A DNA stretch of 64,000 nucleotides from Agathobaculum sp. Marseille-P7918 (GTDB taxonomy: Bacteria > Bacillota > Clostridia > Oscillospirales > Butyricicoccaceae): assembly GCF_900625105.1 (NCBI RefSeq), contig NZ_UYYD01000002.1:186001-250000 (forward strand), written 5' to 3'. Positions 16,287 through 25,705 of the stretch are shown in pieces; within the stretch, counting starts at the first letter, position 1, and each line of letters opens with the position of its first letter. The notes under the pieces were generated by a model. It worked only from the letters and a program-made list of their open reading frames with translations, was not told the origin of the DNA and made no database searches. The position numbers and the translations under genes are program-made.

Positions 16287-17822
16287 CTATCGAATGCCGC
16301 GCGTCTGCGCGCAGGCGGTGCACCAGGTTTTCTGTGCCGCCGGATGGTGATCGACCATATAAGCCAGACGGGCGCGCGCCTGCTCGACCTGCGCGCGGTA
16401 CGCGGGGTCGGAGACACAGTTTTTCGTCTCCATCGGGTCGCGCGTCAGGTCGTAGAACTCCTCGTAAGGCGCCTCGCCCAGCTGATAACCCAGATACTTG
16501 ATGTACTTGCTGTTTTCCGTGATGATCGACTGCCATGCGTTGCTGCGGCGGCCGTCCGCCCCGCGCCAATACGGCGTGTCCGTGATCGGGACGCCGTCGA
16601 TGCGCTCCTCGGTAAAGTCACTCTCGGCAAAGCAGAAATCGCGGCAGCGGTCGGTCTCCCCGCGCAGCACGGGCAGCAGCGACCGGCACGGGATGACATC
16701 GTTATACGCCGGCCAGCTGCGGCTGAGCGCCGCGGCCGGGTCTAGTCCGGCGTAATCCAAAATCGTCGCCGCAAGGTCGGACAGCTCAACCGGCGAGGTG
16801 TTTTCCCCGATCGGCGCGGCGCCCGGCAGGCGCACGGCAAGCGGCACGTTGACCGCCTGCCGCCACGGCACACCCTTTTGCAGCAGATAGTGGTCGCCCA
16901 GCATGTCGCCGTGATCCGAGGTGAACAGGATGAGCGTATCCTCCAGCATGCCGCGCTCTGAAAGCAGGTCGAGGATCCGGCCAATCTGGTCGTCGATCAG
17001 CTTGATCATCGCCTTGGACGAGCGCCGCTGCCGCCAGAGGGCTTCTTTGTCCTCGGGCGCGATCTGCTGTCCCTCGGGCAGCAGGAAGTCGTCCTCCCGC
17101 TCGAGCGGGAACATATCCAGATAGCGCTGCGGCGCGTCATAGGGCTTGTGCGGCCCGCAGAACGACACCTTCATGTAAAACGGCTGGTCGGCCGGATGGG
17201 CGCGCAGCTGCTCGCACGCGACGCGGCCGGTGACCACGTCGATGTAGTCCTCCTCATCGAACGGCCACGGCAGCGCCTTGTCGTAGTTGTGATGCGGCAC
17301 ATCGCCGTTTGACCCGCCGCACTGCTGGAAAAAGTCGCGCACCTGCGAAAGCAGGCCTTTCTTTTGCAGATAATCGCAGTAAAAACAGTAGTTGGAAACC
17401 GCCTGCTGCTTGCCCGCGGTCTCCCAGACGAAGTCGTAGCCATAGGCCTTCTCCCCGTCCTCGCCCGCGACCGGGTCCATGCCGCAGCCGCGCGGCGTGG
17501 ACCACGGATAGGTCTGGTTGTAATGAAACTTGCCGATGCCGTAGGTCTTGTACCCCGCACGCTGCAGCGCCTGCATGAAGGTCGGGATCTGCGGAAACAG
17601 GTCGCCCGACATGGTCAGCGTGCCGATCTGGCGCGGATAGCGCCCGGTGATCAGCGAGGTGCGCGCGGGTGAACAGATCGGATTGGTCGTGTTGCAGCAG
17701 GTGAAATACGCGCCCTGCGCGATGCGGTCGATGTTGGGCGTATCCACCACACCGCCCGGCACATAGCCGACATACTCGACCCGCTGCTGGTCGGTCATAA
17801 GCAAAAGGATATTGCGCGGCAT
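16287..17822 (-). CDS. Cys-type sulfatase (S1 family), divergent paralogue
   Basis: This 511-residue sulfatase has signature NPICSPARTSLITGR, with the Cys of C-x-P-x-R intact, and the metal-binding segment LILFTSDHGDMLGDH. It starts MPRNILLLMTDQQR without a signal peptide. It differs from the other three sulfatases in the island (Asp-Gln at the N-terminal metal site, different insert lengths), so it probably acts on a different substrate or sulfate position. I chose the ATG at 17822, preceded by AAAGGTG, over an upstream in-frame start at 17846. It lies 12 bases upstream of the next sulfatase in the operon. Confidence 0.9.
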   Translation of the reverse strand: MPRNILLLMTDQQRVEYVGYVPGGVVDTPNIDRIAQGAYFTCCNTTNPICSPARTSLITGRYPRQIGTLTMSGDLFPQIPTFMQALQRAGYKTYGIGKFHYNQTYPWSTPRGCGMDPVAGEDGEKAYGYDFVWETAGKQQAVSNYCFYCDYLQKKGLLSQVRDFFQQCGGSNGDVPHHNYDKALPWPFDEEDYIDVVTGRVACEQLRAHPADQPFYMKVSFCGPHKPYDAPQRYLDMFPLEREDDFLLPEGQQIAPEDKEALWRQRRSSKAMIKLIDDQIGRILDLLSERGMLEDTLILFTSDHGDMLGDHYLLQKGVPWRQAVNVPLAVRLPGAAPIGENTSPVELSDLAATILDYAGLDPAAALSRSWPAYNDVIPCRSLLPVLRGETDRCRDFCFAESDFTEERIDGVPITDTPYWRGADGRRSNAWQSIITENSKYIKYLGYQLGEAPYEEFYDLTRDPMETKNCVSDPAYRAQVEQARARLAYMVDHHPAAQKTWCTACAQTRGIR

Positions 17823-17861
17823 GCTATCCACACCTTTCTCACGCAAATTGGTTCATAGGTG

Positions 17862-17902
17862 GATTTCCCCTTGGCCCGGCAAAGCCAAACCAAGGGGAAA
17901 TC
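17862..17902 (-). other. Strong hairpin between transporter and sulfatase genes
   Basis: GATTTCCCCTTGG pairs with CCAAGGGGAAATC (13 bp), with a small GGC-AAA-GCC hairpin in the loop. There is no T tract on either side, so it is more likely an mRNA-stability or processing element than a full terminator. It separates the importer genes from the two downstream sulfatases. Confidence 0.55.
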
Positions 17903-17957
17903 AGAAAGAAGAAGAGAGAGATATGATCGTTTTTCATCCGGTGTCCGCCGAACGGGG

Positions 17958-18704
17958 TTACCACCACTTGATCAGGTCGGTGACCTTGTTGCGCAGCGCG
18001 ACGAATTCTTCCGAAACGACGTCGCGCGGCAGCGGCAGCGGGTTGTCCAGTACGGTTTTCACCGAGGTCGGCTTGTTGGTCAGCACCATGATCTTCTGGC
18101 TGAGGTAAACCGCCTCTTCGATGTTATGGGTGATGAACAGCACGGTCGTGCCGGTCTTTTTCCACAGCTTGATCAGCTCGTCCTCGAGCTTGAAGCGCAG
18201 GTCGATGTCCAGCTGGCCGTACGGCTCGTCCATCAGCAGCAGCTCGGGCTTGGTGGCAAACGCACGCGCGATCGCCACGCGCTGGAGCATACTGATCGAC
18301 AGCTGGCTCGGATAATAGTTGCGGAACTTGGTCAGGCCGACGATGTCGAGCATCTCCTCGACATTGGCGTCCGCTTCCGCCTTGGGGGTCTTTTTGATCT
18401 CCAGCCCGAAGCGGATGTTCTGCTCGACCGTCAGCCACGGGAAGGAGGAATACTCCTGAAAGATATAAGAGATGTTCTGCTTTTTCGGATCGACCGGGAT
18501 GCCGTTGACCAGGATATCGCCCGCGGTCGGCTCATACAGGCGCGTCAGGCTGTTGAGGAACGTGGTCTTGCCGCAGCCGGTCGGGCCGACGATGCACAGG
18601 AATTCGCCTTCCTCCACCTCGAAGTTGAGGTTGTCGAGCACAAGCAGGTCGCCGAACTTTTTGGTCAGGTTCTGCACGCGAACCTTGGGTTCCTTGTTTG
18701 CCAT
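17958..18704 (-). CDS. NitT/TauT-type ABC transporter ATPase with degenerate signature
   Basis: This 248-residue ATPase of the nitrate/sulfonate/taurine importer family has Walker A GPTGCGKTT, Q-loop IFQEYSSFPW, Walker B LLLMDEPYGQLD and H-loop FITHNIEEAV, all intact. The ABC signature normally reading LSGGQ or LSGGM is LSISM here ([16 protein letters not shown]). The neighbouring second ATPase keeps LSGGM, so the two probably form a heterodimer with one consensus and one degenerate ATP site. It lies 15 bases after that second ATPase gene. Confidence 0.9.
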   Translation of the reverse strand: MANKEPKVRVQNLTKKFGDLLVLDNLNFEVEEGEFLCIVGPTGCGKTTFLNSLTRLYEPTAGDILVNGIPVDPKKQNISYIFQEYSSFPWLTVEQNIRFGLEIKKTPKAEADANVEEMLDIVGLTKFRNYYPSQLSISMLQRVAIARAFATKPELLLMDEPYGQLDIDLRFKLEDELIKLWKKTGTTVLFITHNIEEAVYLSQKIMVLTNKPTSVKTVLDNPLPLPRDVVSEEFVALRNKVTDLIKWW

Positions 18705-18719
18705 TTGCAGCGGCCTCCT

Positions 18720-19508
18720 TTACAGCGTGTGGTCAACCACCGAGTCGATCTCGCGGCGCAGCCGCAGGAACTCGGGGTCGGTGTAATTGCGCGGACGCGG
18801 CAGAGTGATCTCGTATTCCGCCTTGACGCCGGTCGGGCAATTGCGCAGCACCAGAATGCGGTCGGCGAGATAGACCGCCTCTTCGATGTTGTTGGTGACG
18901 AAAATGACCGTGCGCTTTTCCGCCTGCCAGATGCGGGTCAGCTCGTCCTGCATCAGATAGCGGGTCTGCGCGTCCAGATGGCCGAAGGGCTCGTCGAGCA
19001 GCATGACGAGCGGCTCGTTGCAGTAAGCGCGCGCGATGCCGACACGCTGCTGCATGCCGCCGGACAGCTTGACCGGGAAGGAATTTTCAAACCCCTGCAA
19101 GCCGACCAGATCGATGTAATGCTGCGCCTTCTTGCGGCGCTCTTCCTTTTTCACGCCCCGCATCTTGGGGCCGTATTCCACGTTGCCCATGACCGTCAGC
19201 CACGGGAACAGCGCGGTGTTCTGGAACACCATGCCGCGGTCCGGGCCGGGGCCTTCGATGGGCTTGCCCTGACAGAGCACTTCGCCCGCCGAGGGCATCT
19301 CAAAGCCCGCGACCATGTTGAGGATCGTGCTCTTGCCGCACTGGCCGGGGCCGAACAGCACGAGGAATTCGTTCTCGCGCACCTGGATGTTCAGGTCGCC
19401 GACGACCTGATAGCGGCCCTCTTCCGGCTTGTTGAAAAATTTATCGACTTTGCGGAATTCAATCAGCGCGTCGTTTGTGCTTACTTGCCTCTCACTGTCC
19501 ATGCGCAT
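18720..19508 (-). CDS. NitT/TauT-type ABC transporter ATPase (consensus)
   Basis: This 262-residue ATPase has Walker [10 protein letters not shown], signature [14 protein letters not shown], Walker [13 protein letters not shown] and H-loop [10 protein letters not shown], in which the switch histidine is replaced by Asn (TNN rather than THN). The start at 19508 has GGAG eight bases upstream and overlaps the permease gene by 28 bases. With the other ATPase it would drive the two permeases as a heteromeric importer. Confidence 0.9.
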   Translation of the reverse strand: MRMDSERQVSTNDALIEFRKVDKFFNKPEEGRYQVVGDLNIQVRENEFLVLFGPGQCGKSTILNMVAGFEMPSAGEVLCQGKPIEGPGPDRGMVFQNTALFPWLTVMGNVEYGPKMRGVKKEERRKKAQHYIDLVGLQGFENSFPVKLSGGMQQRVGIARAYCNEPLVMLLDEPFGHLDAQTRYLMQDELTRIWQAEKRTVIFVTNNIEEAVYLADRILVLRNCPTGVKAEYEITLPRPRNYTDPEFLRLRREIDSVVDHTL

Positions 19509-20254
19509 AATTTAGACTCCACTCCTCTCATAATCGACGTGATCAGCAGGCCGGTCAGCGCGATCGCCATAATGCCTACCATGATCTGGGTCATATTGCC
19601 TACTTCCTGACCGCTGATGATCAGCCAGCCAACGCCTTCGGACGAACGGATCATTTCCGCCGCGACGATGGTCGCCCATGCCGAACCGAGCGCAACCTGC
19701 AAACCGGAGAAGATGTAGGGCACGGTGGTCGGCAGCACGATCGAGGTGAACAGCTGGTTGTCCTTCGCGCCCAGCATGCGCGCCGCGCGCACCAGCGTCT
19801 CGTCAACCGAGTGTACGCCGTTGTAGGTGGTCAGCGCGATGGTGAAGAAGCACGCCAGGAAAATCAGGAAGTACTTCGAACCTTCGTCAAAGCCGAACCA
19901 TACGATCGAAAGCGGGATCCACGCGATCGGCGGGATCGGACGGATCATCTGGATATAGGGCATGAGGATGGCGTCGGCCAGCTTGTACCAGCCCATCAGG
20001 ATGCCGACCAGCACGCCCAGCACGCCGCCGAAGAAATACGGGATGAGCATGCGGCGCAGGCTGACCAGAATGTGCATGATCATGGAATGGGTGCCGATCG
20101 GTTCGACAAACGCGGTGAAGAACCCGGCCAGAACGGTGACCGGATCGGGCATGACCTTGCCCAGCGACGTCAGCGTTGTTGCGGCATACCAGATGCACAG
20201 GAAGATGAAGATACCCAATGCACCGAACAGCACTCTTTTCTTTTTCTCAGTCAT
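19481..20254 (-). CDS. ABC transporter permease (SsuC/TauC-like)
   Basis: This 257-residue inner-membrane permease has about six helices and the cytoplasmic EAA-type loop (LVRAARMLGAKDNQLF followed by IVLPTTVPYIFSGL) that contacts the ATPases. Family members import sulfonates, taurine, nitrate or aromatic sulfates. Its start overlaps the end of the upstream permease by one base. The two permeases are clearly paralogous, sharing LGSAW-TIVAAE-type blocks, and likely form a heterodimeric channel. Confidence 0.9.
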   Translation of the reverse strand: MTEKKKRVLFGALGIFIFLCIWYAATTLTSLGKVMPDPVTVLAGFFTAFVEPIGTHSMIMHILVSLRRMLIPYFFGGVLGVLVGILMGWYKLADAILMPYIQMIRPIPPIAWIPLSIVWFGFDEGSKYFLIFLACFFTIALTTYNGVHSVDETLVRAARMLGAKDNQLFTSIVLPTTVPYIFSGLQVALGSAWATIVAAEMIRSSEGVGWLIISGQEVGNMTQIMVGIMAIALTGLLITSIMRGVESKLCAWTVRGK

Positions 20255-21045
20255 CAGGTTCTGCCTCCTTTAATCATCTTTCTGCCCAGCCACTGGATGA
20301 TCGAGGACAGCACGGCGCCCGTGATCGCAATGACGATCATACCGACGATAACGATATCCAGTCGGAAGATGCCGCGCGCCTGCTGGATCATGAAGCCCAG
20401 GCCCTTGGTGGATGCGAGCAGTTCGGCTGCGACCAGCGTGGTCCATGCGGAACCCAGCGCAACATCCAGGCCGGTGAAGATCATCGGCAGCGCCGACGGA
20501 ATCGCGATCTTGGTCAGCAGCTCCCAGTTGCTTGCGCCAAAGGTCTGGCCGACCCACAGATGCACGGTTTTGGTCTGTTTGATGCCGGAATAGCTGTTGA
20601 TGACCATGGCGACCATGGCCGAAATGAAAATAACCAACGCTTTGGACAGAAACCCGATGCCGACGAGCGTAACCATGACCGAAGTCCACGCAACGCCCGG
20701 GATGGTACGCACCAGATCGAACACCGGGCGCACGCACATATCGACCTTATCGTTCCACGCCATGAAGATGCCGAGCGGGATGCCGATGATCGCGCCGATC
20801 ACATAGCCGCCCAGTGCGACCTGCAAGCTTGCGATCAGGTGCTCGAGCAGCGTTGCGCCGTCCGGTTTGGTCTCATACCACTTTTTGATGAAGGACTCGA
20901 ACACCTTGACCGGAGACGGCAGCGCGTTCGAACGGAAGATGCCCAATCCGTCGGTCACCAGCCACCAGACGAAAATGCCCAAGCAGATGGATAGTATACT
21001 GATGAAGAAATATTTGTTGATCTGAAACTTCTTTTTGCCTTTCAT
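20254..21045 (-). CDS. ABC transporter permease (SsuC/TauC-like), second subunit
   Basis: This 263-residue permease is paralogous to its neighbour, with an EAA loop (VGQTFGASNWELLTKIAIP) and the conserved LGSAWTTLVAAELLAS block. It follows the binding-protein gene after a 123-base gap that contains a terminator-like hairpin, so it and the downstream genes are probably transcribed at a lower level than the binding protein. Confidence 0.9.
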   Translation of the reverse strand: MKGKKKFQINKYFFISILSICLGIFVWWLVTDGLGIFRSNALPSPVKVFESFIKKWYETKPDGATLLEHLIASLQVALGGYVIGAIIGIPLGIFMAWNDKVDMCVRPVFDLVRTIPGVAWTSVMVTLVGIGFLSKALVIFISAMVAMVINSYSGIKQTKTVHLWVGQTFGASNWELLTKIAIPSALPMIFTGLDVALGSAWTTLVAAELLASTKGLGFMIQQARGIFRLDIVIVGMIVIAITGAVLSSIIQWLGRKMIKGGRT

Positions 21046-21104
21046 TTGCCCCGCTCCCTTGCTGCATCAGCCGAAAAAATCGCCTGTTTGCCGTCATTTT
21101 TCCG

Positions 21105-21138
21105 CAAAAAGGGAGCCCATGGAGCATGGGCCCCCTTT
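21105..21138 (-). terminator. Internal terminator between binding protein and permeases
   Basis: On the minus strand AAAGGGGGCCCATG and CATGGGCTCCCTTT form a near-perfect stem followed by a T run. It lies directly after the binding-protein gene. In ABC operons such partial terminators commonly give more binding protein than membrane components. Confidence 0.8.
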
Positions 21139-21168
21139 CGCAGGCTTTTTTATTGTGTTGTTTGGGCG

Positions 21169-22293
21169 TTATTCGAGCGTTGCCGCCTTGACCGTGATGC
21201 CCAGCGCATCCTGTACCGGTCCGACGTTGATCGCCTCTTCGATGAACTGCACCTGATCCTCCTCGATCGTGCCGATCGAAGCGAAGAAATTGCCAACCTG
21301 CAGCGTGCCCGAACCCAGGTAATAATCATCCGCGGTCAGATCGTCCGGCACGATGAACGGACGGATCTCGGTTTCCGCCTTGACGTCGTCTGCGTCCGCC
21401 GGCTTGCCGTTTTCCGAATAGAACTTGAGCGCGAACTCATTGCGCAGATCCGGATCGGCCTGCAGCTCCTCGGCAGCCTTGTACATGCCGCGCAGGAACA
21501 GAACCACATCGCCGTAACGGTTTTCCAGGATGTCCTTGCGGGCCAGGAAGCCGTTGAGGAATTCGGTGTCGGTCGCTTCCAGGCAGTCGGCAACCGCTAC
21601 CATGCCGTTGTCTTCCATCATGTTGCAGTAGTCCACGTCGGTGGCAACGAACACGTCGCCTTCACCGGTCAGGATCGCCTGCGCCGCCGCTGCACGGTCC
21701 ATGTTGAGGTACTCGTAATCCGCGCCGGCCGTCAGACCGAACTGCGAGAAGTAAGAAGCGGCAACCCACTGCTCCATCGTGGAGGTCGGGCCGAGAACGG
21801 TCAGGCCCTTGAGGCTGTCCGCGCTGCCGTACATATCCGGCTTGCCGTCGATCTCACCCTTGTGCTGGAGCACCGGGCTGTCCGGACGGACATAAACGTT
21901 TACCGTGACCGAACCGCTGTCGGATTCCGCGATCCAGTCGCACAGGCCGGACGCCATCGAATACACCGAAGCCAGACCGTTGGACGCGACGTCCAGCTGC
22001 TCGGCTGCGAGGCCTTCGTTTTCCGGAGAACCGTTCGGGAACATAATCAGGTTGACATCCAGACCCAGTTCGTCAAAATAACCTTTTTCTTCTGCATAAA
22101 CCGTGGGGATGGAGATGATGTTGGACTGCACGCCTACGTTCAGGGTCTGGCCGGACGCCGTGAACGTGCCGTCGCTCGAGCCTTGGGACGCGTTCTGGTC
22201 ATCGCCGCCCGCGTTTGCATCGTTGCCGCCGCATGCGGCCAGGCTGGTCAATACTGCACCGGTAAGAAGTAATGCGAGTAATCTTTTTTTCAT
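21169..22293 (-). CDS. ABC transporter substrate-binding lipoprotein (NitT/TauT type)
   Basis: This 374-residue protein has a lipoprotein signal peptide (MKKRLLALLLTGAVLTSLAA then Cys-Gly-Gly) and an SsuA/ThiY/NMT1-like fold, with the typical LNVGVQSNIISIPTVYAEE start and FLARKDILENR segment. It would capture the imported compound at the cell surface. AGGGAGG precedes the start. The ligand is not evident; the surrounding sulfatases suggest an organic sulfate or sulfonate. Palindromic sequence sits in the 90-base upstream region. Confidence 0.92.
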   Translation of the reverse strand: MKKRLLALLLTGAVLTSLAACGGNDANAGGDDQNASQGSSDGTFTASGQTLNVGVQSNIISIPTVYAEEKGYFDELGLDVNLIMFPNGSPENEGLAAEQLDVASNGLASVYSMASGLCDWIAESDSGSVTVNVYVRPDSPVLQHKGEIDGKPDMYGSADSLKGLTVLGPTSTMEQWVAASYFSQFGLTAGADYEYLNMDRAAAAQAILTGEGDVFVATDVDYCNMMEDNGMVAVADCLEATDTEFLNGFLARKDILENRYGDVVLFLRGMYKAAEELQADPDLRNEFALKFYSENGKPADADDVKAETEIRPFIVPDDLTADDYYLGSGTLQVGNFFASIGTIEEDQVQFIEEAINVGPVQDALGITVKAATLE

Positions 22294-22323
22294 GATTCAT
22301 ACCTCCCTCTGATTTGACTTCAG

Positions 22324-22340
22324 TTTACCGTAAAATTTAC
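22324..22340. promoter_or_regulatory. Overlapping palindromes upstream of the binding-protein gene
   Basis: TTTACCGTAAA (22324-22334) and GTAAAATTTAC (22330-22340) overlap about 30 bases upstream of the binding-protein start and just after the response regulator gene. The position suits an operator, possibly for the YesN-like regulator encoded next door. Confidence 0.35.
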
Positions 22341-22385
22341 ACAAAGTCTTTTTAATTTTTGACCCCGTTTTTCACATTTATGACA

Positions 22386-23840
22386 TCATTCGGCTTTCTT
22401 CTTTTTTCGGATGTCGTTCGGCTTGCAGCCGAAGGATTTGTGAAAAACGGTGGAAAAGTAGCTCATATTGGTGATGCCGACGCTCAGCGCGATGTCGGAA
22501 ATGCGCATATTGGTCGTCTCGAGCAGACGCTTGGCGCGCCGCATCCGCATGGTCATCAAAAATTCCGAAAAATTGACCCCGACCTCTTTTTTGAACTGCC
22601 GGGACAGATAGTCGCGGTTGAGATAGACAAAATCCGCCACCGTGTTGAGCGAAATATCCTCGGTATAGTGAAAGCCGATGTAGTCGATCGCCCGCTGGAT
22701 CGGGGCGGAATACAGCTTGTCCTGCCCGCGCAGCAGATCGAGCCCCTGCTGCACGCAGCGCAGCATTTCCGGATAGGTGCGGCTGTTCTCGATGCCGGCC
22801 TCCACCTCTTCCAGTTCCATGCCGAGCTTGACCCGGATGCCGGCAAACATTTGCAGCAGCGCCTCCTTGAGGAACGGCACCCGCACATGATATCGCTGCG
22901 CATACCCCATCAGCTTGGTGATCTCGGTGCAGCCTTTGCCGATCTCCTTCTCCTCGATCTGAAGGGTCGCGCGCATGATGTAGGTCTCCACCTGGCGGAT
23001 GCCCATTTCCTCAGCCCCCGCCTCGGCCGCGGTCTGATAAAACCGGCTGTCGCGGTCCTCGTCCGCCTCGGCAAAGGCCTGCTGCAATTTCTCCAGATGA
23101 TAGTGCACGCGGCTGCATCCGACCGCGTCGTCAAACCGGTCGTCCGCGCTGCGGAACACGGCGGCGGCGCGGTCGTCCTGCAAGGGGCCTTCCTCCTTGT
23201 GCAGGTTGACCAGCAGATACATTTCCTGACTGTTATAGGCATAAAACAGCGGATTTTCAAACCCGCCCCGCAGGCTTTCCTGCATCCGGTCCACGTTGCT
23301 TGCGCTGTTGCGGAACGCGACCACCACAAACGCCCGGTCACTTAAGTAGATGTGATTGGCCCGCAGATCGCTTTCCCGGATCGGCTGCACGCTTTCGTCC
23401 TGCTCCGCCAGACGGCGCAGGTAATTGTTGCGGCTGATCTGCTGCGCCGCACCCTTGGCACTGTGCTCCTGCCGGCCCTGCTTCATTTCTTTCAATACAT
23501 CGCGCATCCGTTCCACGCTGACCTCGTTTTTGAGGATGTAATTGCTGGCCTGATGCTGCATCGCCGCGCGCGCATACTCAAAATCATCGTGACAGGTCAG
23601 CATGATCACGCTGACCGACGGATCGCGTTTTTTGATCTCGCGCAGCAGCTCGATGCCGTCCATTTTGGGCATGGTGATATCGGCAAACACCAGATCCACC
23701 GGCGTTTTCTCGAGCGTTGCCAGCGCCTTCGCGCCCGAGGTCACCGCGCCGATGATCTCGTTTTCCGGGTCCGCATTGCGGATGCATTGCACGATATATT
23801 GGTTGATGAGCGGTTCATCGTCAACCACCATGATCTTCAT
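22386..23840 (-). CDS. YesN-family response regulator with AraC-type DNA-binding domain
   Basis: This 484-residue regulator has an N-terminal receiver domain (MVVDDEPLINQYI; phospho-acceptor Asp in LVFADITMPKMDG), a middle linker, and a C-terminal pair of AraC helix-turn-helix motifs (SLNTVADFVYLNRDYLSRQ and ISDIALSVGITNMSYF). The ATG at 23840 follows AAAGGAGG and overlaps the kinase gene by 20 bases. It most likely switches on the adjacent importer and sulfatase genes when the kinase senses substrate. Confidence 0.92.
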   Translation of the reverse strand: MKIMVVDDEPLINQYIVQCIRNADPENEIIGAVTSGAKALATLEKTPVDLVFADITMPKMDGIELLREIKKRDPSVSVIMLTCHDDFEYARAAMQHQASNYILKNEVSVERMRDVLKEMKQGRQEHSAKGAAQQISRNNYLRRLAEQDESVQPIRESDLRANHIYLSDRAFVVVAFRNSASNVDRMQESLRGGFENPLFYAYNSQEMYLLVNLHKEEGPLQDDRAAAVFRSADDRFDDAVGCSRVHYHLEKLQQAFAEADEDRDSRFYQTAAEAGAEEMGIRQVETYIMRATLQIEEKEIGKGCTEITKLMGYAQRYHVRVPFLKEALLQMFAGIRVKLGMELEEVEAGIENSRTYPEMLRCVQQGLDLLRGQDKLYSAPIQRAIDYIGFHYTEDISLNTVADFVYLNRDYLSRQFKKEVGVNFSEFLMTMRMRRAKRLLETTNMRISDIALSVGITNMSYFSTVFHKSFGCKPNDIRKKKKAE

Positions 23841-25635
23841 GTGTCGCCTCCTTTGCCGCATCCAACGCGGTCTTGCGCTTGTTTTTCAGCTCCTTGTATC
23901 GGTCCATTGTGACCGTCACCGTCGTATATTCTCCCAGCCGGCTTTTCACCCGCACGCCGGAATTGCCGCCGTAGATGATCTCCAGCCGCTTCTGCACATT
24001 TTTCAGGCCGATGCCGTGGTGCATCCGGCCGGACTTGTAGTGGCCCGACGCGATCTCGTCCAGCCGCTTGTGCGCGATGCCCTCGCCGTTATCCGTCACC
24101 TCAATGTAGAGTGCCGCGCCGCGGAAACCCGCGCGCATCCGGATCTCGCAGCCCTCGTCCTTCTCCGCAAAGCCATGGAAGAAGGAATTGCCGACGATCG
24201 GCTGCAAGATCATGCGGGGCACCGGAATAGACAGCATCTGCTCCGGAATCTCGCAGAAAAACTCCACATCTTTTTCCGTCCGGCAGTTCATGATGGCGAT
24301 GTAATTGCGCACCAGATGCAGTTCTTCCCCCAGCGGCACAAACTGGATCTCCGGCGTGGACGGAATATGCAGCAGCTCGACCAGCTCGTTCATCATGCGG
24401 CTCGCACGATCCACATGCCCCATGGCGATCAGGCTTTTGACCGCCAGAAGCGTATTATTGAGAAAATGCGGGTTGATCTGCGCCTGCAGAAAGTCGTATT
24501 CCGTGCGCTGCTTTTCCTGCTCGCGCAGCCGGATGTCCTCGATCAGCTCTTTGATGCGGTGGATCATGCCGTTGAACGCCGTGGTGAGGACAAAGGTCTC
24601 CTCGTAGGTCTCGCTGACCGGCAGCGGCGTCAGACGGTCGGCCCGCATATCGCCGATCGTGTCGGTCACTTCGACCAGCACGTCGGTCACCTGCTTGACG
24701 CGCACATAGGCCAGAATGCCGGCGACCAGGCAGCCGGCCAGCACCACCAGCAGGCAGTTGCGGATGAGCGCGAAGCCCTCCTGCAGCAGCGCGTCGATGT
24801 TCTGCTCCTCGACAAAGGTCCAGCCGCTGTCCTTGTCGCAATAGCTGGCCAGAATGACATTTTCGTCGCCCCGCTGGATGATGCGATAGGAGTTATAGCC
24901 GTATTCCTCCTGAAACGCCTCCATGCTCGTCATCCAGTTGCCCACGCGCTGCGCGTTGGTGTGGCAGATGATGATGCCGTTCTGGTCGAGGATGTACACC
25001 TTTGCGCCGTCGCTGACCAGCTTCTGGAAGGTTCGGAACAGGGCTTCATGCTCGCTGGTGATGACGATCACGCCGATCGGCGTCCCGTCCGGCGCGTACA
25101 CCGTCCTGCCGTAGGACAGGCCGTAGCTGGAGATATCGCTCACATCCCAAAAGCGCAGGTTCCAGCTGGTATCGGTCTCGCCGCTGTAATGGCGGATATA
25201 CCAGTAGGTGCTCTGCAAGCTCTCGATGTTGCTCTTGTCGTCGTCCGTGGTGAACTGGCGATGGTCGTTCATGACGATGTCGATCGTAAAATCCATGCCG
25301 ATATGCTGCAGCAGCGCCTCGGTCGCCTCCAGCTGATGTGCGATCTGCTGCGTGGTCCGGTCGTTTGCGTCCGCGGTCAGCACCTCATAGAAATCGTCGT
25401 AGACCATGTTCATGACGTTGACCATATTGGTCCGGTTGACCGAGTTGCTGTCGCTGATCTGCTGCAAAACATCCACGCGGGATTCTCCCTTTTCCTCCAA
25501 AACCAGGTAAAAGGTGAAATACGCGATCGCGCTGACCGCGATGATCACCGAAACCACAATGCACAGCAGACTGGTCGCAATCACCGACTGCGACATTTTC
25601 TTTCTTCGTCTTGGCCGCTGCCTTTTTCCGCTCAA
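23821..25635 (-). CDS. YesM-family sensor histidine kinase
   Basis: This kinase of about 604 residues has a basic N terminus, a first membrane helix (LLCIVVSVIIAVSAIAYFTFYLVL), an extracytoplasmic Cache-like sensor of about 230 residues, a second helix (LLVVLAGCLVAGILAYV) and a HAMP region. The His_kinase domain carries QAQINPHFLNNTLLAVKSL, and the ATPase domain carries GIGLKNVQKRLEIIYG. I favour a TTG start at 25635 because AAAGGGAGG lies eight bases upstream; an ATG at 25677 is possible. It pairs with the overlapping YesN-like regulator and should sense an external ligand, probably the transporter's substrate. Confidence 0.88.
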   Translation of the reverse strand: MSGKRQRPRRRKKMSQSVIATSLLCIVVSVIIAVSAIAYFTFYLVLEEKGESRVDVLQQISDSNSVNRTNMVNVMNMVYDDFYEVLTADANDRTTQQIAHQLEATEALLQHIGMDFTIDIVMNDHRQFTTDDDKSNIESLQSTYWYIRHYSGETDTSWNLRFWDVSDISSYGLSYGRTVYAPDGTPIGVIVITSEHEALFRTFQKLVSDGAKVYILDQNGIIICHTNAQRVGNWMTSMEAFQEEYGYNSYRIIQRGDENVILASYCDKDSGWTFVEEQNIDALLQEGFALIRNCLLVVLAGCLVAGILAYVRVKQVTDVLVEVTDTIGDMRADRLTPLPVSETYEETFVLTTAFNGMIHRIKELIEDIRLREQEKQRTEYDFLQAQINPHFLNNTLLAVKSLIAMGHVDRASRMMNELVELLHIPSTPEIQFVPLGEELHLVRNYIAIMNCRTEKDVEFFCEIPEQMLSIPVPRMILQPIVGNSFFHGFAEKDEGCEIRMRAGFRGAALYIEVTDNGEGIAHKRLDEIASGHYKSGRMHHGIGLKNVQKRLEIIYGGNSGVRVKSRLGEYTTVTVTMDRYKELKNKRKTALDAAKEATHEDHGG

Positions 25636-25705
25636 AGCCTCTTTCCTCCCTTTGCACCGTTCTGGTATTTCTGGCATGTATCCCCCATGATACCCGATAA
25701 ACGGC

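Noticed and set aside
17862-17902. Intrinsic terminator between transporter and sulfatase genes
   Set aside because: The 13-bp stem is strong but there is no T run on the minus strand, so I list it only as a hairpin.
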